Shown piece after piece: positions 52,345-61,675 of a DNA stretch of 64,000 bases. Location of the stretch: assembly GCF_025200715.1 (NCBI RefSeq), contig NZ_CP104144.1:1860001-1924000 (forward strand), in the 5' to 3' direction. Within the stretch, counting starts at the first letter, position 1, and the number at the start of each line of letters is the position of its first letter. The DNA is from Rhizobium sullae (GTDB lineage: Bacteria > Pseudomonadota > Alphaproteobacteria > Rhizobiales > Rhizobiaceae). The notes under the pieces were generated by a model. It was given only the letters and a program-made list of their open reading frames with translations, ran no database searches and had not been told where the DNA came from. The position numbers were made by a program, and so were the translations under genes.

Positions 52345-55300
52345 TTCGAAACTCCTGCACGGGCTTCCTTGACGTAGGAGTTTTTCAGGCGCCGCGCGAA
52401 CTGGCTGCCCAATTCCTCGGCGTGGTCGAGCAGGGCGAAGATCTCATCCTTGTTGGCGTCCTTGTCGCGGCCATAGAGCAGAACGGCTTTGCGCAGGATC
52501 ATGTCCGGAACTTCGGCCGCAACGAGCGCGTTGAGCCAACGCTCGGCCTCGGCGTTCTGGTTGGTCGGGTTCTTGATGAAATGGTAGTAGTAGAGCTGAA
52601 TCATCGCGTCGGTGTTACCGAGCTCGGCAGCTTTCTCCAGCCAAGCAACGCCCTTTTGCTCGTTCTGCACGGCACCGGCACCGGCAAGATAACTCCGACC
52701 CATCTCCGTCATGGCGGTGACGGACCCGTTGAGCGCGGCCTTGATGTAATAGGCGAAGGCTCGTGATTCATAGACGCGCGAGCTCGGTCCCTTGGAATAG
52801 TTGCGCGCCAGCGCCAGCGCGCTGCGGTTAGATCCCATGAAGGCCAGATCCCGATAGAGCGCTTCGGCCCGATCGCGATCCATCTCGACATCATGGCCGA
52901 AATAATAATTAGTCGCGATGCTGTTTAGAGCTTCCTCATTGCCCAATTCAGCCGCCTGCTTCGTCAGTTGGTCGGCCTTGGTGAAGTCCCTGGGCCTGTA
53001 TTGGCCGTTCAGATACTGCCGGGCAAGGAACATACGCAGATTGCCGTTGGTCGGCAGATGCGGCAGTGCGCCTTCGACGGTATCGATCAAATAGCGGAAG
53101 CTCTCGTCGCCGACCACCTTGGGATTGACGTTGACGGCGACGCGCGTGAGTGGCCCGCCTTGTCCACGTTCGGCAAGGATGTTGCACCAGCCGACCACCT
53201 TGCGGAAGTTTAACGCTTGGCTCGACGGCCATTTCTGGCGGAGCTTGAACGCGGCGATGATCGCATTGACGTCACGCCGGTCCGCGAGTTGTGCCAGCCG
53301 CACTAGAATCGGTTCAGCAAAATCTTCGCTGAGGCCATCCTCCTGCGTTAGTTGCTGAACGAAGCCGAGTAGAGTGGCATCGTCGCCCTTGAAGGACACG
53401 ACGACATCTTTCATTTGTCGATGCGCTTCAGCCGCATCCAGCTTGCCAGCCGCTCGCCTGACTTGGACCAAGAGAAAGCGGCCAGTCGGCAGTTCCAACA
53501 TTTCCGGGGTGTCCAGCAGGACCTCTGCCTTGTCGAACTGCTTGAGCGCAAAATCGATCTTAGCGAGCTGCACATTGCTTTCCGGCGTCAGGATGCGCGG
53601 ATCGAAATTTGCGTAGACATCAGCAAGACGTTTGAGCTTGTCGGCACTGCCGGTGGAAAGCGCGAGTCCGGCGGCATCCGGGCCGGCGGTAAAATAGCCT
53701 TGCGACAGCGCATTCAGAAGCAGAGTGAATCCGGCTTCCGGATCGGCTTCGAACTGCGGCGCCCCCTTGGCCAGCAGCATGCCATATTCCTTCATCGCCC
53801 ACAGGTTATGCTGTCCGGCCAGCTCGCGGACCTCGGCATAGTAGGGCGAATAATTCAGCGTAACTTCGAGATCTTGCCGAACCAGCTTGGCAAGCGCCTC
53901 GCGCAGCTTGAGCTGCATCTCGGGCGAATCCGCATACTGCTGTTTCAATCCCTCGTAGATCGAATGGGCCCTGGCCGGCTCTGCCTTGACCAGCCGCCCC
54001 TCGCGAAAGATATCACCGAGGATGAGGCCTACCGAAAGGTCACCCGCGTCATAGGCGCTCGACAGTTCGGCGACGAGCTGCTCCGGCGAAATGGGCATCG
54101 CCACCGATGTCGCATAGTAGCCGGCCTTCTCGGCGCTGACGACTATGCGAGCCAGACGACCGATGACCGACGATTTTCCGCCCTTCCAGATGTCCAGGTA
54201 GATCGGCAGGGCGTATTTTGCGATCAGGCTGTCCGACAGGTTAATGCGGGCGAAGCGGTCTGCTACGACGAGACGCTCCTGTCCTGCCTCGGCGGCACCG
54301 TCCACCATGCGGTCCATAGCAGCGGTGGCGCGGGCCAGATCTTTCTCGACATAAATGCCCTGGTAATAGAGCTTGGCGATCAGGTAATTGGCACGGTAGC
54401 TTCTGGCCTCTTCAAGCATCGATACGGCCCACTTGGAATCGGCCTCGTCGAAGCCGTAGACGTTCTCATCAACTAAATCGAGCGCGATAAGCTCGGCTGC
54501 GCGGCTCGAGCCGCCGTCGACGAGCTCCCACATCAGATGACGCAGTTCGTCCTTGCCGAGGATGGAAAACAGCACATCCCGGTTCTTCTCGATGATCGCG
54601 ACGGCACTATCGTTGCCGTAACCGGCGGCCAGTGCCAGCAATGACTTGAGCACATCGGGGTGCTGTTGTGCATCGAAGGAGGAGGTATAGCGTCCGGCGA
54701 GGCGGATAACCGCGCTGTCGCTGTCGAGTGCCGATAAGTTGGCCATCAGCACGAGCTGGCTGCGTAGCGTATCGGCCTCGGGGGAGTTCTGACGATTAAG
54801 GAGCAGAAGCAGCTCGAACGCCGCATCGAGCGAGCCCTTTGACATCTTGTCGCGTAGGGCCGCTTCGCCGTCCGTGGCAAGATCCTGTGCCTGTGCATCG
54901 GCGCCGGGCGGAGCCTGGGTAGCAGGTTCGGCAGGATGCAACGCGGCGCGCAGAGCTTGCGCTTCGCCTTCGTTTGCCGCACCGCCCTTGCGGACCAGCA
55001 GTTCGGCCAACCCCGCCGTCACCTTGGCATTGATCTTAGCATCACCGGCCGCCAACAGACTGCGATAGACGGCGATGGCCGCGTCGATGTCGGCAACCCT
55101 CACGGGGTTGTGATCGTTGGCGATCCTGCCGCGCGCCAGCAGTCGGGCATAGGCCAGGAGCGCGCTCGCCTCCGTCGCCGTGCTGTAGTCGGCGAGTATC
55201 TTCTGCTCGGCCTGATAGGCCCTCTTCGCCTCGGCCGCCAACTGTCGCGGCATTTCAGACGCCGTCGTAGCCGGCGCCACGCCAAGGAACACCACCGAAC

Positions 55301-55358
55301 ACGCCAATGCGTTGAGCAGCGTCACGGAGAGGTGCGACTTTCTCGTTGCGAGAATCAT
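52341..55358 (-). CDS. Giant sel1/TPR-repeat protein of the alginate-type operon
   Basis: 1005 aa from ATG 55358, preceded by GGGAGTGAGAGG; the longer frame adds 39 unrelated codons. A signal peptide (SVTLLNALACSVVFLGVAPA) precedes helical repeats over the whole length (for example AEQKILADYSTATEASALLA early, then AADLGNEEALNSIATNYYFG-type sel1 units near the C-terminus). No catalytic motif. Together with the 955-aa protein and the AlgG extension it gives an unusually large periplasmic repeat scaffold. It is coupled to algX downstream and starts 4 bases after algG. Confidence 0.75.
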   Translation of the reverse strand: MILATRKSHLSVTLLNALACSVVFLGVAPATTASEMPRQLAAEAKRAYQAEQKILADYSTATEASALLAYARLLARGRIANDHNPVRVADIDAAIAVYRSLLAAGDAKINAKVTAGLAELLVRKGGAANEGEAQALRAALHPAEPATQAPPGADAQAQDLATDGEAALRDKMSKGSLDAAFELLLLLNRQNSPEADTLRSQLVLMANLSALDSDSAVIRLAGRYTSSFDAQQHPDVLKSLLALAAGYGNDSAVAIIEKNRDVLFSILGKDELRHLMWELVDGGSSRAAELIALDLVDENVYGFDEADSKWAVSMLEEARSYRANYLIAKLYYQGIYVEKDLARATAAMDRMVDGAAEAGQERLVVADRFARINLSDSLIAKYALPIYLDIWKGGKSSVIGRLARIVVSAEKAGYYATSVAMPISPEQLVAELSSAYDAGDLSVGLILGDIFREGRLVKAEPARAHSIYEGLKQQYADSPEMQLKLREALAKLVRQDLEVTLNYSPYYAEVRELAGQHNLWAMKEYGMLLAKGAPQFEADPEAGFTLLLNALSQGYFTAGPDAAGLALSTGSADKLKRLADVYANFDPRILTPESNVQLAKIDFALKQFDKAEVLLDTPEMLELPTGRFLLVQVRRAAGKLDAAEAHRQMKDVVVSFKGDDATLLGFVQQLTQEDGLSEDFAEPILVRLAQLADRRDVNAIIAAFKLRQKWPSSQALNFRKVVGWCNILAERGQGGPLTRVAVNVNPKVVGDESFRYLIDTVEGALPHLPTNGNLRMFLARQYLNGQYRPRDFTKADQLTKQAAELGNEEALNSIATNYYFGHDVEMDRDRAEALYRDLAFMGSNRSALALARNYSKGPSSRVYESRAFAYYIKAALNGSVTAMTEMGRSYLAGAGAVQNEQKGVAWLEKAAELGNTDAMIQLYYYHFIKNPTNQNAEAERWLNALVAAEVPDMILRKAVLLYGRDKDANKDEIFALLDHAEELGSQFARRLKNSYVKEARAGVSK

Positions 55359-55362
55359 CCTC

Positions 55363-58300
55363 TCACTCCCCTTGTTGCGCGTTGAACGCAGCCGATTGCG
55401 GCGAGCCCACAGTGTTGATGCAATAATTGGTCGAGGCCCCGTCGGCGCGGAATTCCGGTTGCAGGGACTGCGCAATGATGATGCCGTTCTGCGTCAGCGC
55501 GCACTGCTTCTTCACCGGAATGCGCGGCACGCAGACCGACCGCACCAGCACACCCGTCTTCATATTGCGGGTGACGACGTCGAGCCCGAGTGGCTTGAGA
55601 TCACCCGAAACGTAGCGAGGCAGCTGGTCGATGAACTTGTTGCGGTAGAACATCGCCTCGGACGCACCGCGGGTCATCAGACCGACGCGGTTATTCTCAA
55701 GGATGTTGTCACGGGCAACCATCGTCGCGATCGGATAATACGGGTCCTCGACGAAATCGCGGAACTCACTCTGCTCTGCAACCTCGAGGTTGTCGATATA
55801 CGCTTCGATGCCGGCCGCCTTATTCTGGCGGATCTGGTTGCCCTCCACATGGACGTCCCAGGAATTGCGCACCTTCACGCCGGATCGGCCATTGCCGTAG
55901 AACATGTTGCTGTCGACGAGAGCGCAGGGACTTTCCATCGCGGCGAACCCGTCGCCTTCGTTGCGGCTGGCATCGTTGGCATAGACGATTGTGCCGTAGC
56001 TTTGGCGGTCGAGCATGATGCCGGACCCGTGGTTCTCGAACGAGAGGTTGCCGAGGATGAAGCTGTCGTCGACCTCGCGCGAAATGATGATGCCGTGTTT
56101 CTTCTGCGTCCCATAGGCCGTGTTGTAAGCCATCATCAGGTTCTTCGACCGGTCGTGCGGGTCGAGGCCATAGATCACGCCGTTGACCAGTTCGTTGCCG
56201 ACGAAGACGATGTCCTTCGCCTCGAACGCGTAGAAACCGTAATAGAGGTTCTCGAATGAGTTGTTGATGAAATAGCCGGTTGGCGCAGGCGCCTGGACCT
56301 TTCGGGCGACTGCGTCGGTCGAACCGGAGGACAGCGACATGCCGTAGGTGCGGCCGCCGGCGTAGCCCAGCGCGACGAAGTGGGAATCCGCGGCAAGGGT
56401 CTCGCTGCCGCTCCAGCTAAGGATGAAGGGACGGAAGAAGATACCCTCCTCGTGGTCGTAGACATAGCTTGGCTGATCCGTCGTCACATCCACCGATGAG
56501 ACAGTCACGCCATCGAAATAGATCTTGCCGCTGTTGACGATGAAGGCGCCGGCCTTGGTATTGAGCTTCAGCGACTTGATCTCTTGGCCACTGACGACCA
56601 GCGACGCGCCGTCGTTCACAGCAAGCGGCACGTTCAGGGTAACCTCGTTGCCGTCCAGCGAAATGGCATCCGGATCGGTCGCCCGCACCTGGGCGATGAG
56701 CTCGCTCATAGTCAGCACCCCACGCGTGACGAAGATGATGCGTGGAACGGTCGATTCAGAATTGAGGTAGAGATATTCCCGGACACCGAGGTTGATGATC
56801 TCGTCGAAATGTTCGGATGAGAAGCGGATCAGGCGGGTGGCGCGCGTCTCGCCGCGCTTGGAAATGTCGGCAAGCGCTTCGTTCGCCTCCCGCAGCGGCG
56901 GCACCGGAATCCTCGAGGTGACCGACTCGCGCCCGAGCAGCAGGTTGGGCATGAAGGGCCGGCCGGCCGTCGGCAGACTGTTTTCCTTCGGCGAGTACAG
57001 GACAATGCGCCCATCGCTGATGGTTGAGGCTCCCCCGACGTCGAGCGTATCGGGCTCTGACTTTGCCGGCGCGGTAGCGCTATTCAGCCAGCCCTTGTCG
57101 TCAAGCACGCCGGCGCGAGCCTCGGCCAAGCGGCGGAATTTGCCGACGCGTGCCTTGTAGTCGGAAACGGTCTTCAAGCGGGTGGTTGCCACGTCGATAT
57201 TGCTGAAGATGGCGTCCGCCTCCTCGACCGCGACCTTGTCGGCATCGGCGACAGCTGCAAGCGGAGCCACGGACTGGCCGCTCGCGGCCAGATAACGCGC
57301 ATAACGCGACAGCGCCTCGCCCCGCAGCTTGGGGAGTTCAGTCCCCTGACCTATGGACGCAGCAAGCAGCGTGTGCCCCTCGCCCGAAGTCGACGGCAAC
57401 AGGTCGCCGATAGCGGCGACGAAGTCGGCACCTCGGCCCTCAGTGCCACGGAAGCCGGCAAAGCCTGTTACGCCGAGCGCAACCGCCTGCCTAAGATCGA
57501 CATCGGCTCTGCCGCGGACGAATTCGGTAAGCAGTTCCCGACGACTGGAATATTGCCAGAGCCGCGCCGCCGCCTGCGACAGCAAGGCAATGTCGCCGGC
57601 GTTCGATGAGTCGATCTTGGCGAGCACCGCTGCATCCGGGACTTCTCCATTGATCAGACTTGCAGCCACCTGCAGAGCCTTTGTCGCAGCCGGACCGGTT
57701 GCAATGATCTCCGCTCCGACCGGTTGATCGACGGGAAGAGAAAAGACCGCCCGGACGTCGGCACGCAGTGCGGTGATTTGCGAGATCTTCGCGTCACCCG
57801 TTATGTCCTGTCCCAGCGCCCGGATGAAAGCGGGGTCACGAAGGATCTCAATGTCGCGGAACAACGCCACGGCTTGCCCGTCTGTCAATTGCAGCTGTTT
57901 CGACTTGGTGGCACTGGCGACGAGTTCCACCAGGGCCTTCACGTAGTTGTCGTAACCAGCCCCGGAGAAGCTGTGAATGAGCGCGAGATAGCTATCGATA
58001 GCCACGGCCGGCGGTAGTGCCAAATTGACCACCCTGTCGTAGCCCACCAGCGGTCGCTTTTCCCGGATGTCGGCCATGACCGCATCCGAAACCAGCCGAT
58101 TGCGCGCCGCCTCATCCTTTTCTGCCAAAATCAGGAGCTCGAAGGCACGCGTATCGAGGCTGAGCCGCGCCTGTTCGCGAAGCGTCGCGATATCATCTCC
58201 AGCCTTGACGCTATGGGCAACTTCCACGGCATCGACCCATGCCGACAGGATCAGGTTGCCAGAACCGGCACTGTCACGGGCATGCCGGATGACGTCGACG

Positions 58301-59109
58301 TCGATCTGATCGAATACAAGCTGCGCGAGTTCGACCTTTTCGGCGCGCGGCGACATGCGCAACAGATCAGTTAGCACCCGGAAGACAGCCGGATCGGCCA
58401 CCGCGCCCGCATTCGCGCTGGCGAGCTTCATCAGCTCCTGCCGATCAGCTGCAGAGGTCAGACCATTGAAATAGAGCGGCAGGAAATCGACATAAATGTC
58501 CAGTGCAAGTTCATTCAGCTTCGACTGCGCCAGCCGCTTGGCAAGATCGAGGCTGAGGTTGGCTACCTCGATCCCGGACATGTAGTCGAGAATAAGCGTA
58601 TAGCGCACCTTGAACGAATCCGGATCCGTCGTCGACAACGACCTGTCGGAGCTGGCAATGAGAGTTTTCAATGCGCTGACACCGGCATCGCGCGCCGATA
58701 GCCCTTGCGCGTTCATCTGGTTGTTCAGCTCGGCGGCCACGACGGCCAGCCGGCCGTGCACATCTACGCCGGCGATCTGGGTGGCATGGTCGAGACTCTC
58801 GATGCGGGCCACTTCCCTGAATATCTCGAAATAGGCGTCGAAACTGCGTGACTTCTCGTCGTCGCGCAGGGCCCGCCAGCGCGTCAGCGCGAGCTGCGCC
58901 CCATATTTCAGGCTGTCCTCGGTGATTTCGCGCTCAGTCGGAGCGAGCTGGTCCAACTGCGGGCTCTGCTCGCCGACCGTCAATTCCTGCGCGCGGACAG
59001 CACGGAGGCTCATGCCCGTTGGTAAAACTGATAGGAGCGTTGCCAGGGCGGTCAGGCCGACAAGGCCCTTGACCACAAGCGTTGCAATCAGTGTCAAAGA
59101 GGTGCGCAT
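55363..59109 (-). CDS. algG: AlgG-like mannuronan C5-epimerase with a very long N-terminal extension
   Basis: 1248 aa, against about 540 in Pseudomonas. A signal-type N-terminus is followed by about 690 residues of helical, repeat-like sequence. The last 560 residues are an AlgG-type right-handed beta-helix: SLVVSGQEIKSLKLNTKAGA, the catalytic DPHD motif in GLDPHDRSKN near residue 980, HGIIISREVDDSFILGN and repeated turns such as NRVGLMTRGASEAMFYRNKF. It would convert mannuronate to guluronate in the periplasm. The extension may take over AlgK-like scaffolding. It starts 12 bases after the second Alg44-like gene. Confidence 0.88.
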   Translation of the reverse strand: MRTSLTLIATLVVKGLVGLTALATLLSVLPTGMSLRAVRAQELTVGEQSPQLDQLAPTEREITEDSLKYGAQLALTRWRALRDDEKSRSFDAYFEIFREVARIESLDHATQIAGVDVHGRLAVVAAELNNQMNAQGLSARDAGVSALKTLIASSDRSLSTTDPDSFKVRYTLILDYMSGIEVANLSLDLAKRLAQSKLNELALDIYVDFLPLYFNGLTSAADRQELMKLASANAGAVADPAVFRVLTDLLRMSPRAEKVELAQLVFDQIDVDVIRHARDSAGSGNLILSAWVDAVEVAHSVKAGDDIATLREQARLSLDTRAFELLILAEKDEAARNRLVSDAVMADIREKRPLVGYDRVVNLALPPAVAIDSYLALIHSFSGAGYDNYVKALVELVASATKSKQLQLTDGQAVALFRDIEILRDPAFIRALGQDITGDAKISQITALRADVRAVFSLPVDQPVGAEIIATGPAATKALQVAASLINGEVPDAAVLAKIDSSNAGDIALLSQAAARLWQYSSRRELLTEFVRGRADVDLRQAVALGVTGFAGFRGTEGRGADFVAAIGDLLPSTSGEGHTLLAASIGQGTELPKLRGEALSRYARYLAASGQSVAPLAAVADADKVAVEEADAIFSNIDVATTRLKTVSDYKARVGKFRRLAEARAGVLDDKGWLNSATAPAKSEPDTLDVGGASTISDGRIVLYSPKENSLPTAGRPFMPNLLLGRESVTSRIPVPPLREANEALADISKRGETRATRLIRFSSEHFDEIINLGVREYLYLNSESTVPRIIFVTRGVLTMSELIAQVRATDPDAISLDGNEVTLNVPLAVNDGASLVVSGQEIKSLKLNTKAGAFIVNSGKIYFDGVTVSSVDVTTDQPSYVYDHEEGIFFRPFILSWSGSETLAADSHFVALGYAGGRTYGMSLSSGSTDAVARKVQAPAPTGYFINNSFENLYYGFYAFEAKDIVFVGNELVNGVIYGLDPHDRSKNLMMAYNTAYGTQKKHGIIISREVDDSFILGNLSFENHGSGIMLDRQSYGTIVYANDASRNEGDGFAAMESPCALVDSNMFYGNGRSGVKVRNSWDVHVEGNQIRQNKAAGIEAYIDNLEVAEQSEFRDFVEDPYYPIATMVARDNILENNRVGLMTRGASEAMFYRNKFIDQLPRYVSGDLKPLGLDVVTRNMKTGVLVRSVCVPRIPVKKQCALTQNGIIIAQSLQPEFRADGASTNYCINTVGSPQSAAFNAQQGE

Positions 59110-59121
59110 GCCATTCGATCC

Positions 59122-60117
59122 TTACGACAGCAGCGAGAAGACGGTCTTCAGCCACTGCGGCGACATCACCGAGGGCCTCCATACCGACCGTTGGAATTTC
59201 ACGATCACCGGTTCGTCGACAGGAATGTCAACGCCGTCCGGGATCCTGAGTTTAATTTCCGCTAGGGCCTTGCCGTCCTCGTCAGTTAAGACTTTGGTGC
59301 TGTTCACATAGTTGCTTGCATCGATCGGAACCGACACTGTACGCCCGGATTTGGGGAACTCGATCCAGGCCTCTGCCGCGTTCAGGGCAGTAACGGCATC
59401 AGTCAACCTGACATAGGCCGCAACATAAGGCCTTGCGCCGTCGTCTGCGAGGCGCACGACCGGCGCGCCCTTGCGCACATAGTCCTGTTGCGCAACAGCC
59501 TGAGCACTGATGTCGCCACCATTGCTGGCCTCAAGAAACTTCGGGTAATCCTGCGAGGTCTTCAGTGCAGCAAAGAATTCCCCCTTCGCTACCTTGCCGG
59601 CATCCTTCACATAGACGACCTGGCCCGCGGTATGGGCATCGAGCTCCACTCCCGGTACGGCCACAAAGGCCATCTGCGAGGTAGCGTTCACACTGCGTTG
59701 CGACACCAGCTGGAAGATTAGTCCGATCAATACAAGTGCGACCACGCCAAGACCGGCCAGCTTGGCGGATCCACCAAGGCCTGTGGAAACACGGCGAACA
59801 TCCGGCGGTACGCTGTCGGCGAATTGATCGGCAAAGGACGGATTGCGCCCGTCATACCAGTTGAGCACGCTGACCAGCCTGCGATATTGGTCGCGTCCAC
59901 CCGCGACAACGAGGTTAATCCCGTTGCCGGACCGCTCCGCCCGAACAAGAACATCTCCCCTCCAGGCCCCTTCGTTCTTGACCATGGCAACGCGAGCAAC
60001 ACCGCGATAACCCATGAGTTCCTGCGCCAGCGGAACGATGAGACCGCCGGAACTCAGGTCGAGCATGGGAAACGTGCGGCCAGAAATTTCCACCGTTATA
60101 TCCGCAGGCGCGTTCAT
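59122..60117 (-). CDS. Second Alg44-like protein with degenerate PilZ domain
   Basis: 331 aa. An N-terminal PilZ-like segment keeps only the D-x-S-x-x-G part (LDLSSGGL, residues 19-26); the RxxxR arm is absent, so cyclic-di-GMP binding is doubtful. One membrane segment (about 118-140, LAGLGVVALVLIGLIFQLVS) leads to a periplasmic HlyD-like part (PGVELDAHTAGQVVYVKDAG, then YVAAYVRLTDAV). The layout is that of Alg44, but a second, better copy lies 1.6 kb upstream. It may form a hetero-complex with it or act as periplasmic adaptor only. Confidence 0.7.
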   Translation of the reverse strand: MNAPADITVEISGRTFPMLDLSSGGLIVPLAQELMGYRGVARVAMVKNEGAWRGDVLVRAERSGNGINLVVAGGRDQYRRLVSVLNWYDGRNPSFADQFADSVPPDVRRVSTGLGGSAKLAGLGVVALVLIGLIFQLVSQRSVNATSQMAFVAVPGVELDAHTAGQVVYVKDAGKVAKGEFFAALKTSQDYPKFLEASNGGDISAQAVAQQDYVRKGAPVVRLADDGARPYVAAYVRLTDAVTALNAAEAWIEFPKSGRTVSVPIDASNYVNSTKVLTDEDGKALAEIKLRIPDGVDIPVDEPVIVKFQRSVWRPSVMSPQWLKTVFSLLS

Positions 60118-60137
60118 ATCGTTTATATCCCTCGTGC

Positions 60138-61628
60138 TCAGCCCAGACGGACCTTGGGTGCTTCGACCTCGGCCACCTGGGGGAACCAGTCGTCGATCTT
60201 CCAGTTGAGATCAGGGTCCTTTCGGACATACGTGAACTCGGACAGTCCTGAAGCGTTGCGGATCGTCACCACCTGCCCCCTGCTGAAGGAAACCGGATTA
60301 CCGGAGACGAAGGGTGTGAAGTGCCCGTCCACGCCGTACTCGGCACGCTGATCACCATGCAGGAACCATGTCTCGCGTTCGGCACCGGAGACCATGTAGG
60401 TGACGGAGTTCCTGCCTTGGAAACTCACTGCGCAGACCTGGCTGTCACCGTAGCTGCGGTCGATCCTGACCGCTCCCCAGCTTTTCACCGCACTACGGGT
60501 GAAGCTGACCTCTGGAGCGTCCATCTTCTTCAGCGAGTTGACGATTTCCTTCACCCGCTGCGCTTGCGCCTTAGGCAGCACGACGACAGCATCCTCGCAG
60601 TCAATGACCATGATGTCATCGATATGACTGAGAACGACGCGACGGCCAGACTGTGCATGCACGAGGCAATTACGCGACTGCGAGACGAAACTGTCGCCAC
60701 GCAGCACATTGCCGTTCTCGTCCTTATCGCTGATATCCCAGAGGGCCGACAGCGACCCGATGTCCGCCCAGCCAATGTCGTCACAGGGCACAACCGCGAC
60801 ATTGGCGCTCTTTTCCAGGACCGCTGTGTCGATCGGAATGTCGAGCGGGCAACGAGCGAAGTGCTCCTCCGCAGGCATCAGCAGCATATGGCTGCCGAGG
60901 TCACGGCTCGTGCCGCCGGCGATCGAGGCCGCAACGGCTTCATAGACAGCCGGAGCGTGCCGCTTGAGTTCCTCGACCAGCGCCGATGCGCGGAAGAGGA
61001 AGATGCCCGCGTTCCAGAGGTATCCCATCTCGACGAACTGCTTGGCTCGCTCCAGGTCCGGCTTCTCGAGGAAGCCCCCGGGTTGGTTGACCAGCGCACC
61101 AACCTCCTCGCCGTCCACAACATAGGGATCGCCGGGACGGATATAGCCAAAGCCGGTTTCCGGTTCGGTCGGCACGATACCGAAGGTTACGATCTTAGAA
61201 TTCTCGGCCAGCGGCACCGCCTTCTTGACAGCCTCCAGGAAGAAGGCCGGATCGTCGATGACATGATCCGCCGGCATGGCCAGTACAAGCCCATCCGCGT
61301 CGCCCTGACTGGCGGCAACCGCTACAGCCGCAAGCGCCGCGGCCGTACCGCGCTGGAACGGCTCCAGAACGATGCCGGCGAGTTCCTGCTCCATCTGCCG
61401 CGCCTGGGCATTGACCATGTCGATGAAGGCACGGCTGGTCAGCAGCCAGGGCGCCGAAAACATCGCGTCGTTGACGCGTGCCAGTGTGTTCTGGAACAGG
61501 CTGCGGTCGTCGACTAGTCGCAGGAACTGCTTCGGCATATTACTGCGCGACAACGGCCAAAGCCGCGTGCCGCTTCCGCCGATCATGATCGCTGGCGTTA
61601 TTTTTACAGACTTTGTCGGTATGCTCAT
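60138..61628 (-). CDS. algA: Mannose-1-phosphate guanylyltransferase (AlgA/ManC-like) with degenerate isomerase domain
   Basis: 496 aa; ATG 61628 is 7 bases after GGAGG, better than ATG 61634. The guanylyltransferase half is intact: AIMIGGSGTRLWPLSRSN (residues 14-31), PKQFL, and the later FGYIRPG and FLEKPD. The C-terminal cupin half (VKSWGAVRIDRSYGD to the end) has the right length but lacks the metal-binding HHHRAEHW-type motif of the mannose-6-phosphate isomerase domain, reading instead RNSVTYMVSGAERETWFLHG. It should make GDP-mannose from mannose-1-phosphate; the isomerase reaction is probably lost and may be done by the AGE protein downstream. Confidence 0.88.
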   Translation of the reverse strand: MSIPTKSVKITPAIMIGGSGTRLWPLSRSNMPKQFLRLVDDRSLFQNTLARVNDAMFSAPWLLTSRAFIDMVNAQARQMEQELAGIVLEPFQRGTAAALAAVAVAASQGDADGLVLAMPADHVIDDPAFFLEAVKKAVPLAENSKIVTFGIVPTEPETGFGYIRPGDPYVVDGEEVGALVNQPGGFLEKPDLERAKQFVEMGYLWNAGIFLFRASALVEELKRHAPAVYEAVAASIAGGTSRDLGSHMLLMPAEEHFARCPLDIPIDTAVLEKSANVAVVPCDDIGWADIGSLSALWDISDKDENGNVLRGDSFVSQSRNCLVHAQSGRRVVLSHIDDIMVIDCEDAVVVLPKAQAQRVKEIVNSLKKMDAPEVSFTRSAVKSWGAVRIDRSYGDSQVCAVSFQGRNSVTYMVSGAERETWFLHGDQRAEYGVDGHFTPFVSGNPVSFSRGQVVTIRNASGLSEFTYVRKDPDLNWKIDDWFPQVAEVEAPKVRLG

Positions 61629-61675
61629 TGTCATGCCTCCGGCCTCATCAGCGCAATGGATCTCAATCGTGCAAT

